DNA from: Methanomethylovorans hollandica DSM 15978
GTDB taxonomy: Archaea > Halobacteriota > Methanosarcinia > Methanosarcinales > Methanosarcinaceae
Assembly (NCBI RefSeq): GCF_000328665.1
Contig: NC_019977.1
Span: forward strand, 2,038,011 to 2,102,010
Direction: 5' to 3'
Length of the DNA stretch: 64,000 nt
Shown in pieces: positions 1 through 8,858 of this stretch. Position 1 is the first letter of the stretch; every line of letters begins with the position of its first letter. The position numbers were made by a program, and so were the translations under genes. The notes beneath the pieces were generated by a model that was given only the letters and a program-made list of their open reading frames with translations, was not told the DNA's origin and searched no databases.

Positions 1-584
1 GGATGGAGCCAAAACCCGGTTCCATGGGTAAGCCTTCCCCTATGTATGATATTGAACTCCTGAACGCACAGGGAAATGCCTGCGAGGTGGGTGAGGAAGG
101 AGAGATATGCATAGATACAAGTTTTAGTAACCCTCCTGGGATATTTGCAGGTTACCGCTCAGAACCTGAGAGGACGGCAGATGTGTGGCATGATGGTTAC
201 TATCACACTGGAGACATGGCTTGGAAGGACGAAGATGGATACTTCTGGTTCGTGGGCAGAGCAGATGATATAATCAAGACCTCCGGATACAGGGTAGGTC
301 CTTTTGAAGTTGAAAGCGCATTGATAGAACACCCGGCAGTACTCGAGTGTGCCATAACCGGTGTACCTGAACCCGTACGTGGGCAGGTCATTAAAGCCAC
401 TATAGTGCTTACAAAGAACTACAAGGCCAGTGATGAGCTGAAAAAGGAATTACAGGACCATGTGAAGAAGGTTACTGCTCCATATAAATATCCACGCATA
501 GTAGAGTTCGTACCTGAACTGCCAAAGACGATCAGTGGTAAAATCAGGCGTGTGGAGATACGCGACAAGGACAAAGAAGAATGA
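1..584 (+). CDS. AMP-forming acyl-CoA synthetase, C-terminal part (cut by window edge)
   Basis: This is the last ~194 residues of an ANL-superfamily adenylating enzyme that makes an acyl-CoA from a carboxylic acid, ATP and CoA. Visible motifs are YHTGDMA, the hinge region [20 protein letters not shown], and the C-terminal [10 protein letters not shown], whose lysine is the conserved catalytic lysine of the family. The open frame runs off the left edge, so the true start lies outside and the ATG at 3 is only internal. It lies about 160 bases upstream of vorCBA on the same strand. A medium-chain acyl-CoA synthetase of Methanosarcina acetivorans has been described as preferring 2-methylbutyrate, so a branched-chain acid is a reasonable guess here; that substrate is inference. 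Confidence 0.9.
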   Translation, partial: MEPKPGSMGKPSPMYDIELLNAQGNACEVGEEGEICIDTSFSNPPGIFAGYRSEPERTADVWHDGYYHTGDMAWKDEDGYFWFVGRADDIIKTSGYRVGPFEVESALIEHPAVLECAITGVPEPVRGQVIKATIVLTKNYKASDELKKELQDHVKKVTAPYKYPRIVEFVPELPKTISGKIRRVEIRDKDKEE

Positions 585-657
585 ATGCGTCCTGTGGTGA
601 ACTATTTATAAGATATGTATAGTAGCAAATGCCAAAATACAGAAAGCTACAAATATA

Positions 658-687
658 AATGGCCTTTTCAATAAGGCCATTATTTTG
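658..687 (+). terminator. Stem-loop terminator after the acyl-CoA synthetase
   Basis: A perfect 9-bp inverted repeat (AATGGCCTT / AAGGCCATT, 6-base loop) at 658-681 is followed by a short T run. It lies between the synthetase stop and vorC, so it probably ends the upstream transcript or separates the two units. The call rests on structure only. Confidence 0.55.
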
Positions 688-746
688 TATGAACTGTTTT
701 CTGAGATTTGTTGATCAATGCATCTTGAGTATTAGAGGCTTGAAAT

Positions 747-986
747 ATGTCAGATTTCGTAGAAAAAAAGGATCCTTACCCGGTAATAAACATATTGGAG
801 TGTAAAGCCTGTGGACGCTGCATAATCGATTGTCCGAAGGACGTGCTTCGGATGAGTGAATGTCTTAATGAGAGAGGATACCACTATGTGGAATATGTGG
901 GTTCTGGATGTATAGGATGCGCTAACTGCTACTATACATGCCCTGAGCCTCTGGCAATAGAGATACACATTCCCCTCAAGGAATGA
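747..986 (+). CDS. vorC: 2-oxoisovalerate:ferredoxin oxidoreductase, ferredoxin-like subunit VorC
   Basis: A 79-residue protein with two 4Fe-4S motifs. The first is C19-x2-C22-x2-C25-x3-C29-P; the second is in [15 protein letters not shown]. It is the delta-type electron-transfer subunit of a 2-oxoacid:ferredoxin oxidoreductase and passes electrons from the thiamine-diphosphate site to ferredoxin. Length and gene order (small ferredoxin, alpha, fused beta-gamma) match the VorC-VorB-VorA arrangement known from Methanothermobacter. A GAGG motif lies about 10 bases before the ATG. It is first in an operon with vorB and vorA. Confidence 0.85.
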   Translation: MSDFVEKKDPYPVINILECKACGRCIIDCPKDVLRMSECLNERGYHYVEYVGSGCIGCANCYYTCPEPLAIEIHIPLKE

Positions 987-1009
987 ATTAACCTAGCGGA
1001 GTTTTCATC

Positions 1010-2074
1010 ATGGTTACACAATTAGTGAAAGGCAACACTGCAGTTGTTATCGGGGCTTTGTATGCAGGATGTGACTGTTACTTTGGCTATCCAATAACCC
1101 CTGCCAGTGAGATATTGCATGAAGCATCCTCCTATTTCCCGATGCTTGGCAGGAAGTTCGTGCAGGCGGAATCAGAGGAGGCAGCCATAAATATGGTCTA
1201 TGGCGGAGCATCCACCGGCCACAGGGTGATGACAGCCTCATCTGGCCCTGGGATCAGCCTGAAGCAGGAAGGCATTTCATACCTTGCAGGCGCAGAACTA
1301 CCCTGTGTGGTAGTGGATATAATGAGAGCCGGACCTGGCCTTGGTAATATCGGTCCTGAACAGGCCGATTATAACCAGGTGGTCAAAGGAGGAGGCCATG
1401 GCAACTACAAGAACATAGTCCTTGCTCCTAATTCCGTACAGGAAATGTGCGACCTTACCATCAAGGCCTTCGAACTTTCTTTTAAATATCGTAATCCTGC
1501 ATTTGTCCTGGCAGACGGAGTGCTGGGCCAGATGGTGGAGCCGCTGAAGTTCCCCACAATTGCGGTAGAGCCACAGATAGATACTTCCTGGGCTGTGAAT
1601 GCTACCGCGCAGACAAGACAGAACCTGGTAACTTCCATCTTCCTGGACTTCAAAAAGCTTGAAGGATTCAACAATGAGCTGCAGGAGAAGTACAAGCTCA
1701 TTCAAGAGCATGAAGTTGACTATGAAGAATATATGATGGAAGACGCCGACATCATCCTGGTGTCATATGGTATAAGCAGCCGCATTTGCCGGTCTGCTGT
1801 GGAACAGGCAAGGAAGAAAGGTATAAAGGCAGGTCTCTTCAGACCCATCACCCTTTTCCCCTTCCCTGAAAAAGAACTGCTCACATTGGCACAAGCAAGA
1901 GATTGCACATTCATCTGCGTGGAGATGAGCAATGGGCAGATGAAAGATGATGTACTGCTTGCAACAAAATGCCTGCGACCTGTTGAACTTGTGAACAGGC
2001 TTGGAGGGAATCTAGTAACTTTCGACCAGGTAATGCAAAAGATAGAGAGTATTGCAACAGGAGGCTCAATATGA
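1010..2074 (+). CDS. vorB: 2-oxoisovalerate:ferredoxin oxidoreductase subunit VorB (alpha)
   Basis: A 354-residue alpha subunit of the pyruvate:ferredoxin oxidoreductase superfamily. It shows the pyrimidine-binding domain signature near the N-terminus ([10 protein letters not shown], then [23 protein letters not shown]) and a transketolase-C-like half with [11 protein letters not shown]. With VorA and VorC it catalyses CoA-dependent oxidative decarboxylation of branched-chain 2-oxoacids with ferredoxin as acceptor; the reverse reaction allows branched-chain amino acid synthesis from acids. Its end overlaps the vorA start by four bases (ATGA), indicating translational coupling. The 2-oxoisovalerate specificity is assigned from subunit sizes and layout; another 2-oxoacid is possible. 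Confidence 0.85.
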   Translation: MVTQLVKGNTAVVIGALYAGCDCYFGYPITPASEILHEASSYFPMLGRKFVQAESEEAAINMVYGGASTGHRVMTASSGPGISLKQEGISYLAGAELPCVVVDIMRAGPGLGNIGPEQADYNQVVKGGGHGNYKNIVLAPNSVQEMCDLTIKAFELSFKYRNPAFVLADGVLGQMVEPLKFPTIAVEPQIDTSWAVNATAQTRQNLVTSIFLDFKKLEGFNNELQEKYKLIQEHEVDYEEYMMEDADIILVSYGISSRICRSAVEQARKKGIKAGLFRPITLFPFPEKELLTLAQARDCTFICVEMSNGQMKDDVLLATKCLRPVELVNRLGGNLVTFDQVMQKIESIATGGSI

Positions 2075-3495
2075 AAGAGAAGGTAATAGGTAGACCTGCA
2101 GGTCTTTATGCCGAATTCCCCCGAAAAGGAGGAGCTGCTCCTACTGCAACTCACTACTGTCCGGGATGCGGCCATGGTATCCTACATAAGCTCATAGGTG
2201 AGGCTATGGGTGACCTGGAGATTCAGGACCGTACAGTGATGATCAGCCCAGTGGGCTGTGCAGTGTTCGCTTATTATTATTTTGATTGCGGGAACTTGCA
2301 GGTCGCACATGGCCGCGCTCCTGCAGTAGGTACCGGTGTTTCCAGAGCCCTTGATCATGCAGTTGTTATTTCCTATCAGGGTGATGGTGATCTGGCATCC
2401 ATTGGTCTTAATGAGACCATCCAGGCGGCCAACCGGGGAGAGAAGATAGCTGTATTCTTCGTGAACAATACTGTGTACGGTATGACGGGAGGACAGATGG
2501 CACCAACCACCCTCATAGGCGAGAAAACAGTGACGTGCCCCACCGGGAGAGACCCAATGTATGCAGGTTATCCCCTACACATGTGCGAATTGCTGAGCAG
2601 TCTGCAGGCACCCGTTTTCATAGAAAGAGTGTCTGTTTCAGATATATCTCACATCCGCAAGGCTCGTAAAGCCGTAAGGAAAGCTCTGGAGATCCAGCGT
2701 GACGGTAAAGGCTATGCCTTTGTGGAAGTGCTCTCCAACTGCCCTACGAATCTGAAGCAGGATGCAGAAGCAAGCACAAAGTTCGTGAACGAACAGATGG
2801 AAAAGGAATTCCCTCTGGGTAATTTCAGGGACAAGTCAGATGAAGTGGATACGCTGTGTCGCAATGGAAGCAATTTCAGTAAGGAAGCTATCGATATAGC
2901 TTTTAGCCTTGAAACAGAAGCATCACCTGACGCTGTGGAAGATCAGGATTTCGGACAGGTTTTGGTAAAGGTCGCGGGCTTCGGCGGACAGGGAGTATTG
3001 AGCCTTGGTCTGATACTTGCAAAAGCAGGATGCAGAGCCCAGAGACATGTATCATGGTATCCTTCCTATGGCCCTGAACAAAGAGGGGGTACAGCCAACT
3101 GTTCTGTAGTGATCTCAGGTTCTGCCATTGGTTCACCCATAGTATATGAGTCAAACATATTGATCGCCATGAACCGTCCATCCCTGGAAAAGTTCGCCAT
3201 GGACGTAAAACCCGGAGGTGTCATACTCTATGATTCGACCATAGGGGAATATGATATTCCTGAAGGAGTAAGAGGTATTGCGGTACCTGCCATGGAGATA
3301 GCCTGCAAGGCCAAGGCAGAGAAGGCCGCAAATACTGTAATGCTTGGCGTACTGAAGGAACTTGGTGTTACAAAACTTCCGGCAGATGCATTTACTGAGG
3401 CTCTGGCAGAGAACTTTGCAAGTAAACAGAAACTTATCGACATCAACAAGAAGGTACTGGAAGCAGGAGCGCAGTGGGTTAGAGATAACCTGTAA
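2071..3495 (+). CDS. vorA: 2-oxoisovalerate:ferredoxin oxidoreductase subunit VorA (fused beta-gamma)
   Basis: A 474-residue fusion. Residues ~25-240 are the thiamine-diphosphate-binding beta domain, with [10 protein letters not shown] and the cofactor motif GDGDLASIG followed by [11 protein letters not shown]. From about residue 300 a gamma domain follows, with the FGGQGV motif and [13 protein letters not shown]. The beta-gamma fusion and length agree with the ~478-residue VorA of thermophilic methanogens. It is last in the vorCBA operon, and a T-rich tract follows 31 bases after the stop. Confidence 0.88.
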   Translation: MKEKVIGRPAGLYAEFPRKGGAAPTATHYCPGCGHGILHKLIGEAMGDLEIQDRTVMISPVGCAVFAYYYFDCGNLQVAHGRAPAVGTGVSRALDHAVVISYQGDGDLASIGLNETIQAANRGEKIAVFFVNNTVYGMTGGQMAPTTLIGEKTVTCPTGRDPMYAGYPLHMCELLSSLQAPVFIERVSVSDISHIRKARKAVRKALEIQRDGKGYAFVEVLSNCPTNLKQDAEASTKFVNEQMEKEFPLGNFRDKSDEVDTLCRNGSNFSKEAIDIAFSLETEASPDAVEDQDFGQVLVKVAGFGGQGVLSLGLILAKAGCRAQRHVSWYPSYGPEQRGGTANCSVVISGSAIGSPIVYESNILIAMNRPSLEKFAMDVKPGGVILYDSTIGEYDIPEGVRGIAVPAMEIACKAKAEKAANTVMLGVLKELGVTKLPADAFTEALAENFASKQKLIDINKKVLEAGAQWVRDNL

Positions 3496-3526
3496 ATATG
3501 TAAATAAGATCCCAGGCTCCTTGCCT

Positions 3527-3546
3527 CTTTTTTTTCTTTTTCTTTA
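3527..3546 (+). terminator. T-rich terminator after vorA
   Basis: A run of mostly T (about 17 of 20 bases) lies on the coding strand about 30 bases after the vorA stop. Oligo-T tracts without a strong hairpin are the usual archaeal termination signal. Confidence 0.6.
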
Positions 3547-3617
3547 AATGAAGAAGTGCCTGGAAGTGTATCTCCTCTATTCAATTGAGTGCCTGATTGA
3601 ATCTAAAAAAGACGGGA

Positions 3618-3974
3618 TCATTTTTCATCTTTAAATGAAAAATCAGGAGAAGATAGTATCTGAGCAGTACCGAATACGCTATCCAATGGTACAACAAATC
3701 CTATACCGCATCCTGGTTCATTGATACCTATTGAATCCTTTATTGCCCCGATGACCTTATCTGTGATTTCAGCTTCGACTATTGTCAGAATTATTTCTTT
3801 TTCAGGTTCTATCATCAGGCCAAGCAGGCTTTTGTTCTCATGTACCCCGGTACCTCGACCAAACAAGATCGTGCCACCTTTAGCTCCTGCTTTTCGTGAA
3901 GCTCGCACAACTTTGTCTCCCCAGCCCTTTTTTACAATCGTTACTATCAATGAAAATGAATTTTCTTGTGACAT
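3618..3974 (-). CDS. PII-like signalling protein
   Basis: A 118-residue protein of the PII/GlnB fold. It starts with a beta strand (FSLIVTIVKKG), has the GAKGGTILFGRGTG segment where PII proteins bind nucleotide, and ends with the second beta-alpha-beta unit. The classical T-loop sequence of nitrogen-regulatory PII is not evident, so a PII-like regulator of its neighbouring transporter is more likely than a GlnK of ammonium uptake. It is the last gene of a three-gene minus-strand operon, four bases after a DUF1538 membrane protein. Such linkage suggests it senses a nucleotide or ion-linked signal and gates the membrane pair; this is inference. Confidence 0.8.
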   Translation of the reverse strand: MSQENSFSLIVTIVKKGWGDKVVRASRKAGAKGGTILFGRGTGVHENKSLLGLMIEPEKEIILTIVEAEITDKVIGAIKDSIGINEPGCGIGFVVPLDSVFGTAQILSSPDFSFKDEK

Positions 3975-3978
3975 TGCC

Positions 3979-4683
3979 TCATCTCTTCTTATATTTCACA
4001 TATACACCAAGCAGCATAATAAATATGATAGGTGCCAAAGCCACCAATGCAATAAGCCCAAAACCATCCACTATGGCATTTCTTTCACTATGTGAAGAAG
4101 CCACACCCACAAGCATTGACATAAGGAATGATACAGCCATAGGACCGGTGGCAACACCTCCTGCATCAAAGGCAATACCAATAAAGTCTTTATCAGATAC
4201 CCATAGTAGCATCAAAGTTAACAGATATCCAGGAACAATGATGTATATAAAGGGTATTCCATATACTATTTTTACCATCCCGATAGCAACAAATACAGCA
4301 ACACTAAATGATAAAATGTAAAGCATAAGCTTTGCTCGTAGATATCCACTTGAAGACTGCTCAACCTGGTAACAAAGTACCCGCACAGCAGGCTCGGCGA
4401 ATGCTGTCAGAAAACCAAGAACAAAACCTATCGGTATCAAGATCCACATTTGTTCAATGTTCCCGAGGAATTCGCCGATCTGAAACCCTACTGGGTAAAA
4501 TCCATTGTAAACCCCATAAAGGAACAATATCATCCCTACAGCTGTCATTAACATGCCTATTAAGATCTTGACGACCTCAAAGGAAGGAAGTTTCAAATAT
4601 CTCAGCTGAAAAAAAATAAAAAATAGAATTATGGGAATAAGTGCCTGAAGGACCTCTATTGTGACATCTGTGATTCCTTCCAT
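3979..4683 (-). CDS. DUF1538 membrane protein, second of pair
   Basis: A 234-residue protein of about seven hydrophobic segments. It resembles its upstream neighbour: both carry an AEPxVRVL motif (AFAEPAVRVLCYQVE here) and a DAGGVATGP or DSGGVTTGP motif. These are DUF1538 hallmarks as I remember the family. A two-gene DUF1538 system has been reported as a two-component Na+/H+ antiporter in Halomonas (UmpAB); I recall this but could not check it. A GGAGAATAT motif directly precedes the ATG. Likely role: one half of a two-subunit cation/proton antiporter or exporter, controlled by the adjacent PII-like protein. Confidence 0.75.
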   Translation of the reverse strand: MEGITDVTIEVLQALIPIILFFIFFQLRYLKLPSFEVVKILIGMLMTAVGMILFLYGVYNGFYPVGFQIGEFLGNIEQMWILIPIGFVLGFLTAFAEPAVRVLCYQVEQSSSGYLRAKLMLYILSFSVAVFVAIGMVKIVYGIPFIYIIVPGYLLTLMLLWVSDKDFIGIAFDAGGVATGPMAVSFLMSMLVGVASSHSERNAIVDGFGLIALVALAPIIFIMLLGVYVKYKKR

Positions 4684-4692
4684 ATATTCTCC

Positions 4693-5388
4693 TCAGTGTG
4701 ATAGAATTCCTAAGATCATCAAGCTCAAAATTGGACCAAGAGATGCGAGTCCTATCAAGCCATAACTTTCTGAAAGTTCAGACTTGCCCCTAAGAACAGA
4801 AGATATACCTATTCCAAGAGCCAGTATCACAGGTACTGTCACCGGACCCGTAGTCACGCCACCTGAGTCGTAGGATATTGCAAGATACTCGGTTGGTGTT
4901 ATGAAGGACAGCAAAACTACCATCAAATAACCGACAAATAACATATGATTCAAAGGAATACCATAGATTATCCTGAGCAGAGATGCGGCTACGAAGAAGC
5001 CAACACCCAGAGATATAGAGAGTATCATCGTAGTGCGTTGTATACTACTTTCAGAGACTGATTCGATTACAGTGCTTAACACCCTAACATCAGGCTCAGC
5101 TACAGTTGCCACAAAAGTGAGCAAGAAACCGACGATAAAAACAAATATCACTGAGCCGTGCTTTGGCAGATCAGCGCCGATGGCTTCTCCAATGGGCAGC
5201 ATTCCTAGTTTCACACCCATCAGAAAAAGGCCCATGCCAAATATTACAAATAGAGCTCCTTTAAGAAAGGTAATCAAAAGACCGGTATCCGCACCCATGA
5301 ACAGCAACATAATTAACAAGACTGCTAGTGTTAATGGCAATGTTGCCTGTAGTACTTCCTTATATGTCTCTTTGAAGTCTTGTATCAT
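4693..5388 (-). CDS. DUF1538 membrane protein, first of pair
   Basis: A 231-residue integral membrane protein with about seven hydrophobic segments and the paired motifs VAEPDVRVLS and YDSGGVTTGPVTVPV. It precedes its paralog by nine bases and leads the DUF1538-DUF1538-PII operon. The conserved acidic residue in AEPD and the GGVTTGP loop could form an ion path, as reported for a related two-subunit antiporter; the substrate here is unknown. No gene is seen in the 278 bases upstream, where the AT-rich promoter should lie. Confidence 0.75.
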   Translation of the reverse strand: MIQDFKETYKEVLQATLPLTLAVLLIMLLFMGADTGLLITFLKGALFVIFGMGLFLMGVKLGMLPIGEAIGADLPKHGSVIFVFIVGFLLTFVATVAEPDVRVLSTVIESVSESSIQRTTMILSISLGVGFFVAASLLRIIYGIPLNHMLFVGYLMVVLLSFITPTEYLAISYDSGGVTTGPVTVPVILALGIGISSVLRGKSELSESYGLIGLASLGPILSLMILGILSH

Positions 5389-5666
5389 GATATATTCCTT
5401 AAAGATGTGGTTTCATATATTATTTTGATATTTTAAAAGTCTTTCTATAGAGTAGAGTAGAGTACACATATAGTTCTGTTCATATTGAATTTTGCTATAA
5501 ACATAAAAGTATTAAAATGCTGTACAGGAATATAGATAATAAATTCAAATCAAAAAGTAAATAAAAAAAAATAAAGAAATAAAATTGGTCTGTTTATTGA
5601 GCTTTCTGGATTCAGGTATGCACCTGCTATTAAGAAAGTCCAACAGCAAAGTTTAACCCTTTATAA

Positions 5667-6107
5667 TTATGGAATGACCAGTACCGGCTTTTTTGCATGC
5701 CTTACCACATTCTCTGCAACGCTTCCAAGGAGAATATGCGTGAGTCCTGTGAGTCCCAGTGTTCCCATCACTATGAGGTCTATATCGTTCTCTGTAGCAA
5801 AATCCATTATTCCATCGGCAGGGGCTTTACTATCAATGATCACGCATTCCACTTCAACCCCTTCTTTCTTGCCCATTTCCACCACATATGCAGTAGCTTT
5901 CTCACCTTCTTCCTTCAGGTGGCTCTCCAACGCCTTTGCCCACATCTCACCACGCATAGCAACAGCTACACCTGCAGGAGGCACAACATAAAGAGCCGTG
6001 ATCTTGGCATCGTTTGCCTTTGCCAATCCTATACCCCAGTTAACTGCATTTTTTACATTTTCTGATCCATCAGTTGCTATCAGTATCGACCTTACATTTA
6101 CAGTCAT
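5667..6107 (-). CDS. Universal stress protein (UspA family)
   Basis: A 146-residue UspA-type protein. It has the N-terminal strand VRSILIATDGSENVKNAV, and the C-terminal nucleotide-binding signature GTLGLTGLTHILLGSVAENVVRHAKKPVLVI corresponds to G-x2-G-x9-G-S. That pattern belongs to the ATP-binding type. The frame stays open upstream, but the start at 6107 is preferred because a GGGAG ribosome site lies just before it and the family begins here. The gene stands alone between the DUF1538 operon and the Kef-type antiporter. A second Usp lies at 48467-48919. Confidence 0.88.
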   Translation of the reverse strand: MTVNVRSILIATDGSENVKNAVNWGIGLAKANDAKITALYVVPPAGVAVAMRGEMWAKALESHLKEEGEKATAYVVEMGKKEGVEVECVIIDSKAPADGIMDFATENDIDLIVMGTLGLTGLTHILLGSVAENVVRHAKKPVLVIP

Positions 6108-6216
6108 AATTAATACTCCCAATATAGAGTTAAGGTTTGTATATAATATACCTATTGGTTGAATCCGTATCTGTAGAACTGATAGATAAAGCTGACAAGG
6201 AGTATATACGACCATA

Positions 6217-6236
6217 AGAAAAAAGAAAGAAAAAAT
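6217..6236 (-). terminator. T-rich terminator after the Kef-type antiporter
   Basis: On the minus strand the 100 bases after the antiporter stop contain two adjacent T runs (TTTTTTCTTTCTTTTTTC). This fits an archaeal oligo-T terminator and separates the antiporter from the downstream Usp gene. Confidence 0.5.
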
Positions 6237-6315
6237 AGTACAGATTTGTGTACTAATATCCGACCATCTTTTCAATTTCGATACGTATATAGATTATTTT
6301 GCAGTAAGACAAATC

Positions 6316-8373
6316 TTATGCACCTTCATAAGAACAAACTCCGGAGGAAACAGTATCAGCATCTCCTCCCAGGAAATTTCTCAGCTGACATAGCCTTTCA
6401 GGTTTTCCGAGTACAATTAGCAGATCACCTGATAGGAGTTGCGTATCACCCACAGGGTTCTCAATGATTTGTTCACCTCTGCGAATGGCCAGTACTGTTG
6501 CACCATGAATGTTCCTTAGATCCGCATCTTTGAGGGTACTTCCGTGAATGAGACTGCCTTCCTTGATCTTAAAAGATGTTACATCCAGTCCCGGGAGATC
6601 ATCTTTCAGGCTGAAGGTGTCCTTTTTAGTTCCAACGGAATGCTTTCTCAACATAGAGTAACCGTTTGCACGTATCTCCCTTGTGAATGAATAAATATCC
6701 TCTTCCGGTACAAGATATTTTTTAAGAAGACGACTGAATATTTCCACCGATGTTTCATACTCTTCGGGAATTACCTCATCGGCACCCAGCTGACTGAGGG
6801 TTTTGATCTCGCTCATATATCGTGTCCTTGCGATAATATAGATATCCGGATTCATCCTTCTTGCAACATCGGTTATTGCCCTCGTACCGATGAAATCAGA
6901 TATGCCTACTACAAGTACTCTGGCGGACTTTATGTTAGCAGAATCAAGAACAACTTCATGAGTTGCATCCCCATAGTAGATCCTTTCTCCCTTTTTTCGT
7001 TCATTGCGCACGGTTTCAGGGTTTGTTTCTATGATGACATAAGGTATGCCTGCAGTCTTTGCAGCATTAGAAACTGTTTTTCCATTGAATCCATAACCTA
7101 CGATAATAAGATGATCATCCAATTCCACATTTTCGTCTACAGGCATTGCATTAGTTGAGTATATACCCATGCTCTTTGCATACAGACCGTTGACCAATAT
7201 AGGATTTTTAGTCTTGTTAGTTAGTTTGTGCGAGAAACTGTGTGAGAAAGTCATCACAAAGGGAGTAGCTGCCATAGTTACTATGGAAACAGCAAGGAAA
7301 GCCTGATAAAGACTTTCATCGAGCAGCCCGTAAGACTTTCCAAAGCTTGAGAGGACAAATGAGAACTCACCCACCTGGGCCAGCGTCATCCCGGTTATGA
7401 TCGTGGTTCTCAGAGGATAGCCCAAAAGGAAGGTAACAAGCCCCGATGCCATAGATTTTACAAGTATTACCCCTGCAGCCAATGCCAGGAGGGTGAATAT
7501 ATTCTCCAGGAAAAAACCGACATCCATCAACATTCCTATGGATATAAAAAAGAAGCTTATAAAAACATCCTTAAAAGGCATCATGTTACCGACAGCCTGG
7601 TGACTGTACTCAGATTCAGATATGATCAGACCCGCCAGGAACGCTCCTAGAGCCAGTGATAATCCTGCTTTGGAAGTCAGCCACGCTGTACCGAACACCG
7701 TGAATATGATGGTCAAAAGGAAAAGTTCTCTGTTCTTGGTCTTAGCGATCCTGAAGAGCAGTGCAGGCATTATCCATCTAGCAGTGACAATCACAAACAG
7801 CATGATACCAAGCCCTTTCAGAAGAAAGGTGACAGGACTGTCTCCTGAAGTGGAGGGCACGCCTGCCAGTATGGGCGTGAGGAGTATCATGGGAACAATA
7901 ACAATATCCTGGAATATGAGTATGCCAAGGGAGATCTTGCCGTAAGTGGTGTATGTCTCTCCTTTTTCCTGAAACAGTTTCAGTACTATAGCAGTACTGC
8001 TGAGAGATACCAGAAATCCAAGGAAAAGAGCAGTGCTGGGACTGTGGCCCATATAAAGTGAAATATAGTAGACAAGTGCTGTAGTGATACCCACCTGCAA
8101 ACCACCGCCCACCAGCACGAATCTTTTGATGTCCCAGAGCTCTTTGATGGACATCTCAACCCCTATTGTGAACAATAACAGAATTATCCCTATCTCTGAA
8201 AGTACCTCTACCTGCTCCACTTCACGGATGATACCAAGGACATGAGGGCCTGCTACAATTCCCGTAACAAGAAAACCAAGAACTGGCGACAATTTAGCTT
8301 TATGAAAAACCAGCAAAATAAATATCGACAAACCAAAAATTATTTCAATATCAGTAAACAGTGTCAGATCCAT
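6316..8373 (-). CDS. Kef-type CPA2 cation:proton antiporter with RCK domains
   Basis: A 685-residue membrane protein. Residues 1-~385 form the CPA2 (Na+/H+ exchanger-type) domain with about 12 hydrophobic segments and the LGFLVTGIVAGPHVLG and GVEMSIKELW signatures. Residues ~420-540 form an RCK/TrkA-N Rossmann domain with the nucleotide motif GYGFNGKTV and the acidic IETNP strand end. Residues ~590-670 form a TrkA-C (RCK_C) domain. The arrangement matches KefB/KefC-like and archaeal K+/H+ antiporters. Cytoplasmic nucleotide binding probably gates K+ or Na+ exchange. It is monocistronic by position. Confidence 0.88.
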   Translation of the reverse strand: MDLTLFTDIEIIFGLSIFILLVFHKAKLSPVLGFLVTGIVAGPHVLGIIREVEQVEVLSEIGIILLLFTIGVEMSIKELWDIKRFVLVGGGLQVGITTALVYYISLYMGHSPSTALFLGFLVSLSSTAIVLKLFQEKGETYTTYGKISLGILIFQDIVIVPMILLTPILAGVPSTSGDSPVTFLLKGLGIMLFVIVTARWIMPALLFRIAKTKNRELFLLTIIFTVFGTAWLTSKAGLSLALGAFLAGLIISESEYSHQAVGNMMPFKDVFISFFFISIGMLMDVGFFLENIFTLLALAAGVILVKSMASGLVTFLLGYPLRTTIITGMTLAQVGEFSFVLSSFGKSYGLLDESLYQAFLAVSIVTMAATPFVMTFSHSFSHKLTNKTKNPILVNGLYAKSMGIYSTNAMPVDENVELDDHLIIVGYGFNGKTVSNAAKTAGIPYVIIETNPETVRNERKKGERIYYGDATHEVVLDSANIKSARVLVVGISDFIGTRAITDVARRMNPDIYIIARTRYMSEIKTLSQLGADEVIPEEYETSVEIFSRLLKKYLVPEEDIYSFTREIRANGYSMLRKHSVGTKKDTFSLKDDLPGLDVTSFKIKEGSLIHGSTLKDADLRNIHGATVLAIRRGEQIIENPVGDTQLLSGDLLIVLGKPERLCQLRNFLGGDADTVSSGVCSYEGA

Positions 8374-8858
8374 ATAGTAGCCAATCAGTCCTGATTGAGC
8401 CTAAACTATAAAGATGTGTTGACCTGCATAAAATCATATAACCAAAGTTTGGCAGTTTCATTTTTTGGCCTTATAGAATTTGACAGTGAACTGGTTTCAA
8501 AACTTATTCTCCACTCATTTCATCAAAATTCGGTTAAATGAAATAAAAACAGATTATGTTTAATAATTTATCGTTGTAGTTAAAAATGAAAATAGTAGAG
8601 GTTTTGAATTCGATGCATCACAATAATTAAATATCATTAAATAAATACCCATATATGGGTGAGTTGTTCTTAATGCTTACATTGAAAAATGTGGCAAACA
8701 AGAGTAGCTTGTAACTCGTTTTCTCAGTTTTTTGGTTATACAATAGTAGGCTAAATAATTTTTTACTGGGAAGTAAGTTTACGACAGAAATGTGTACTTG
8801 TGAAAGTACGTAGCTCTGATCGAAGTATGTAAATAAATGGGAATAAATGGGGGTATAT
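8374..8858. other. AT-rich intergenic region with a perfect palindrome
   Basis: These 485 bases separate divergent genes (antiporter leftwards, exported protein rightwards). No credible coding frame is seen. At 8647-8660 there is a perfect 14-bp palindrome, ACCCATATATGGGT. At 8794-8809 a short hairpin (GTACTT, loop GTGA, AAGTAC) lies in the probable leader of the exported protein. Both could be regulator sites; nothing shows which. Confidence 0.4.

Noticed and set aside
1298-2175. Antisense frames of 98-151 codons opposite vorB/vorA
   Set aside because: They lie wholly inside strongly conserved genes on the other strand, lack ribosome sites and show no recognisable motifs.
5448-5465. Short GTAGA tandem repeat upstream of the DUF1538 operon
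   Set aside because: Only three units; simple-sequence slippage in AT-rich DNA is the likely cause.
8647-8660. ACCCATATATGGGT as a strong regulatory site
   Set aside because: A 14-bp palindrome with an AT centre can occur by chance in AT-rich DNA and its distance to both genes is large; it is listed only as part of the intergenic region.
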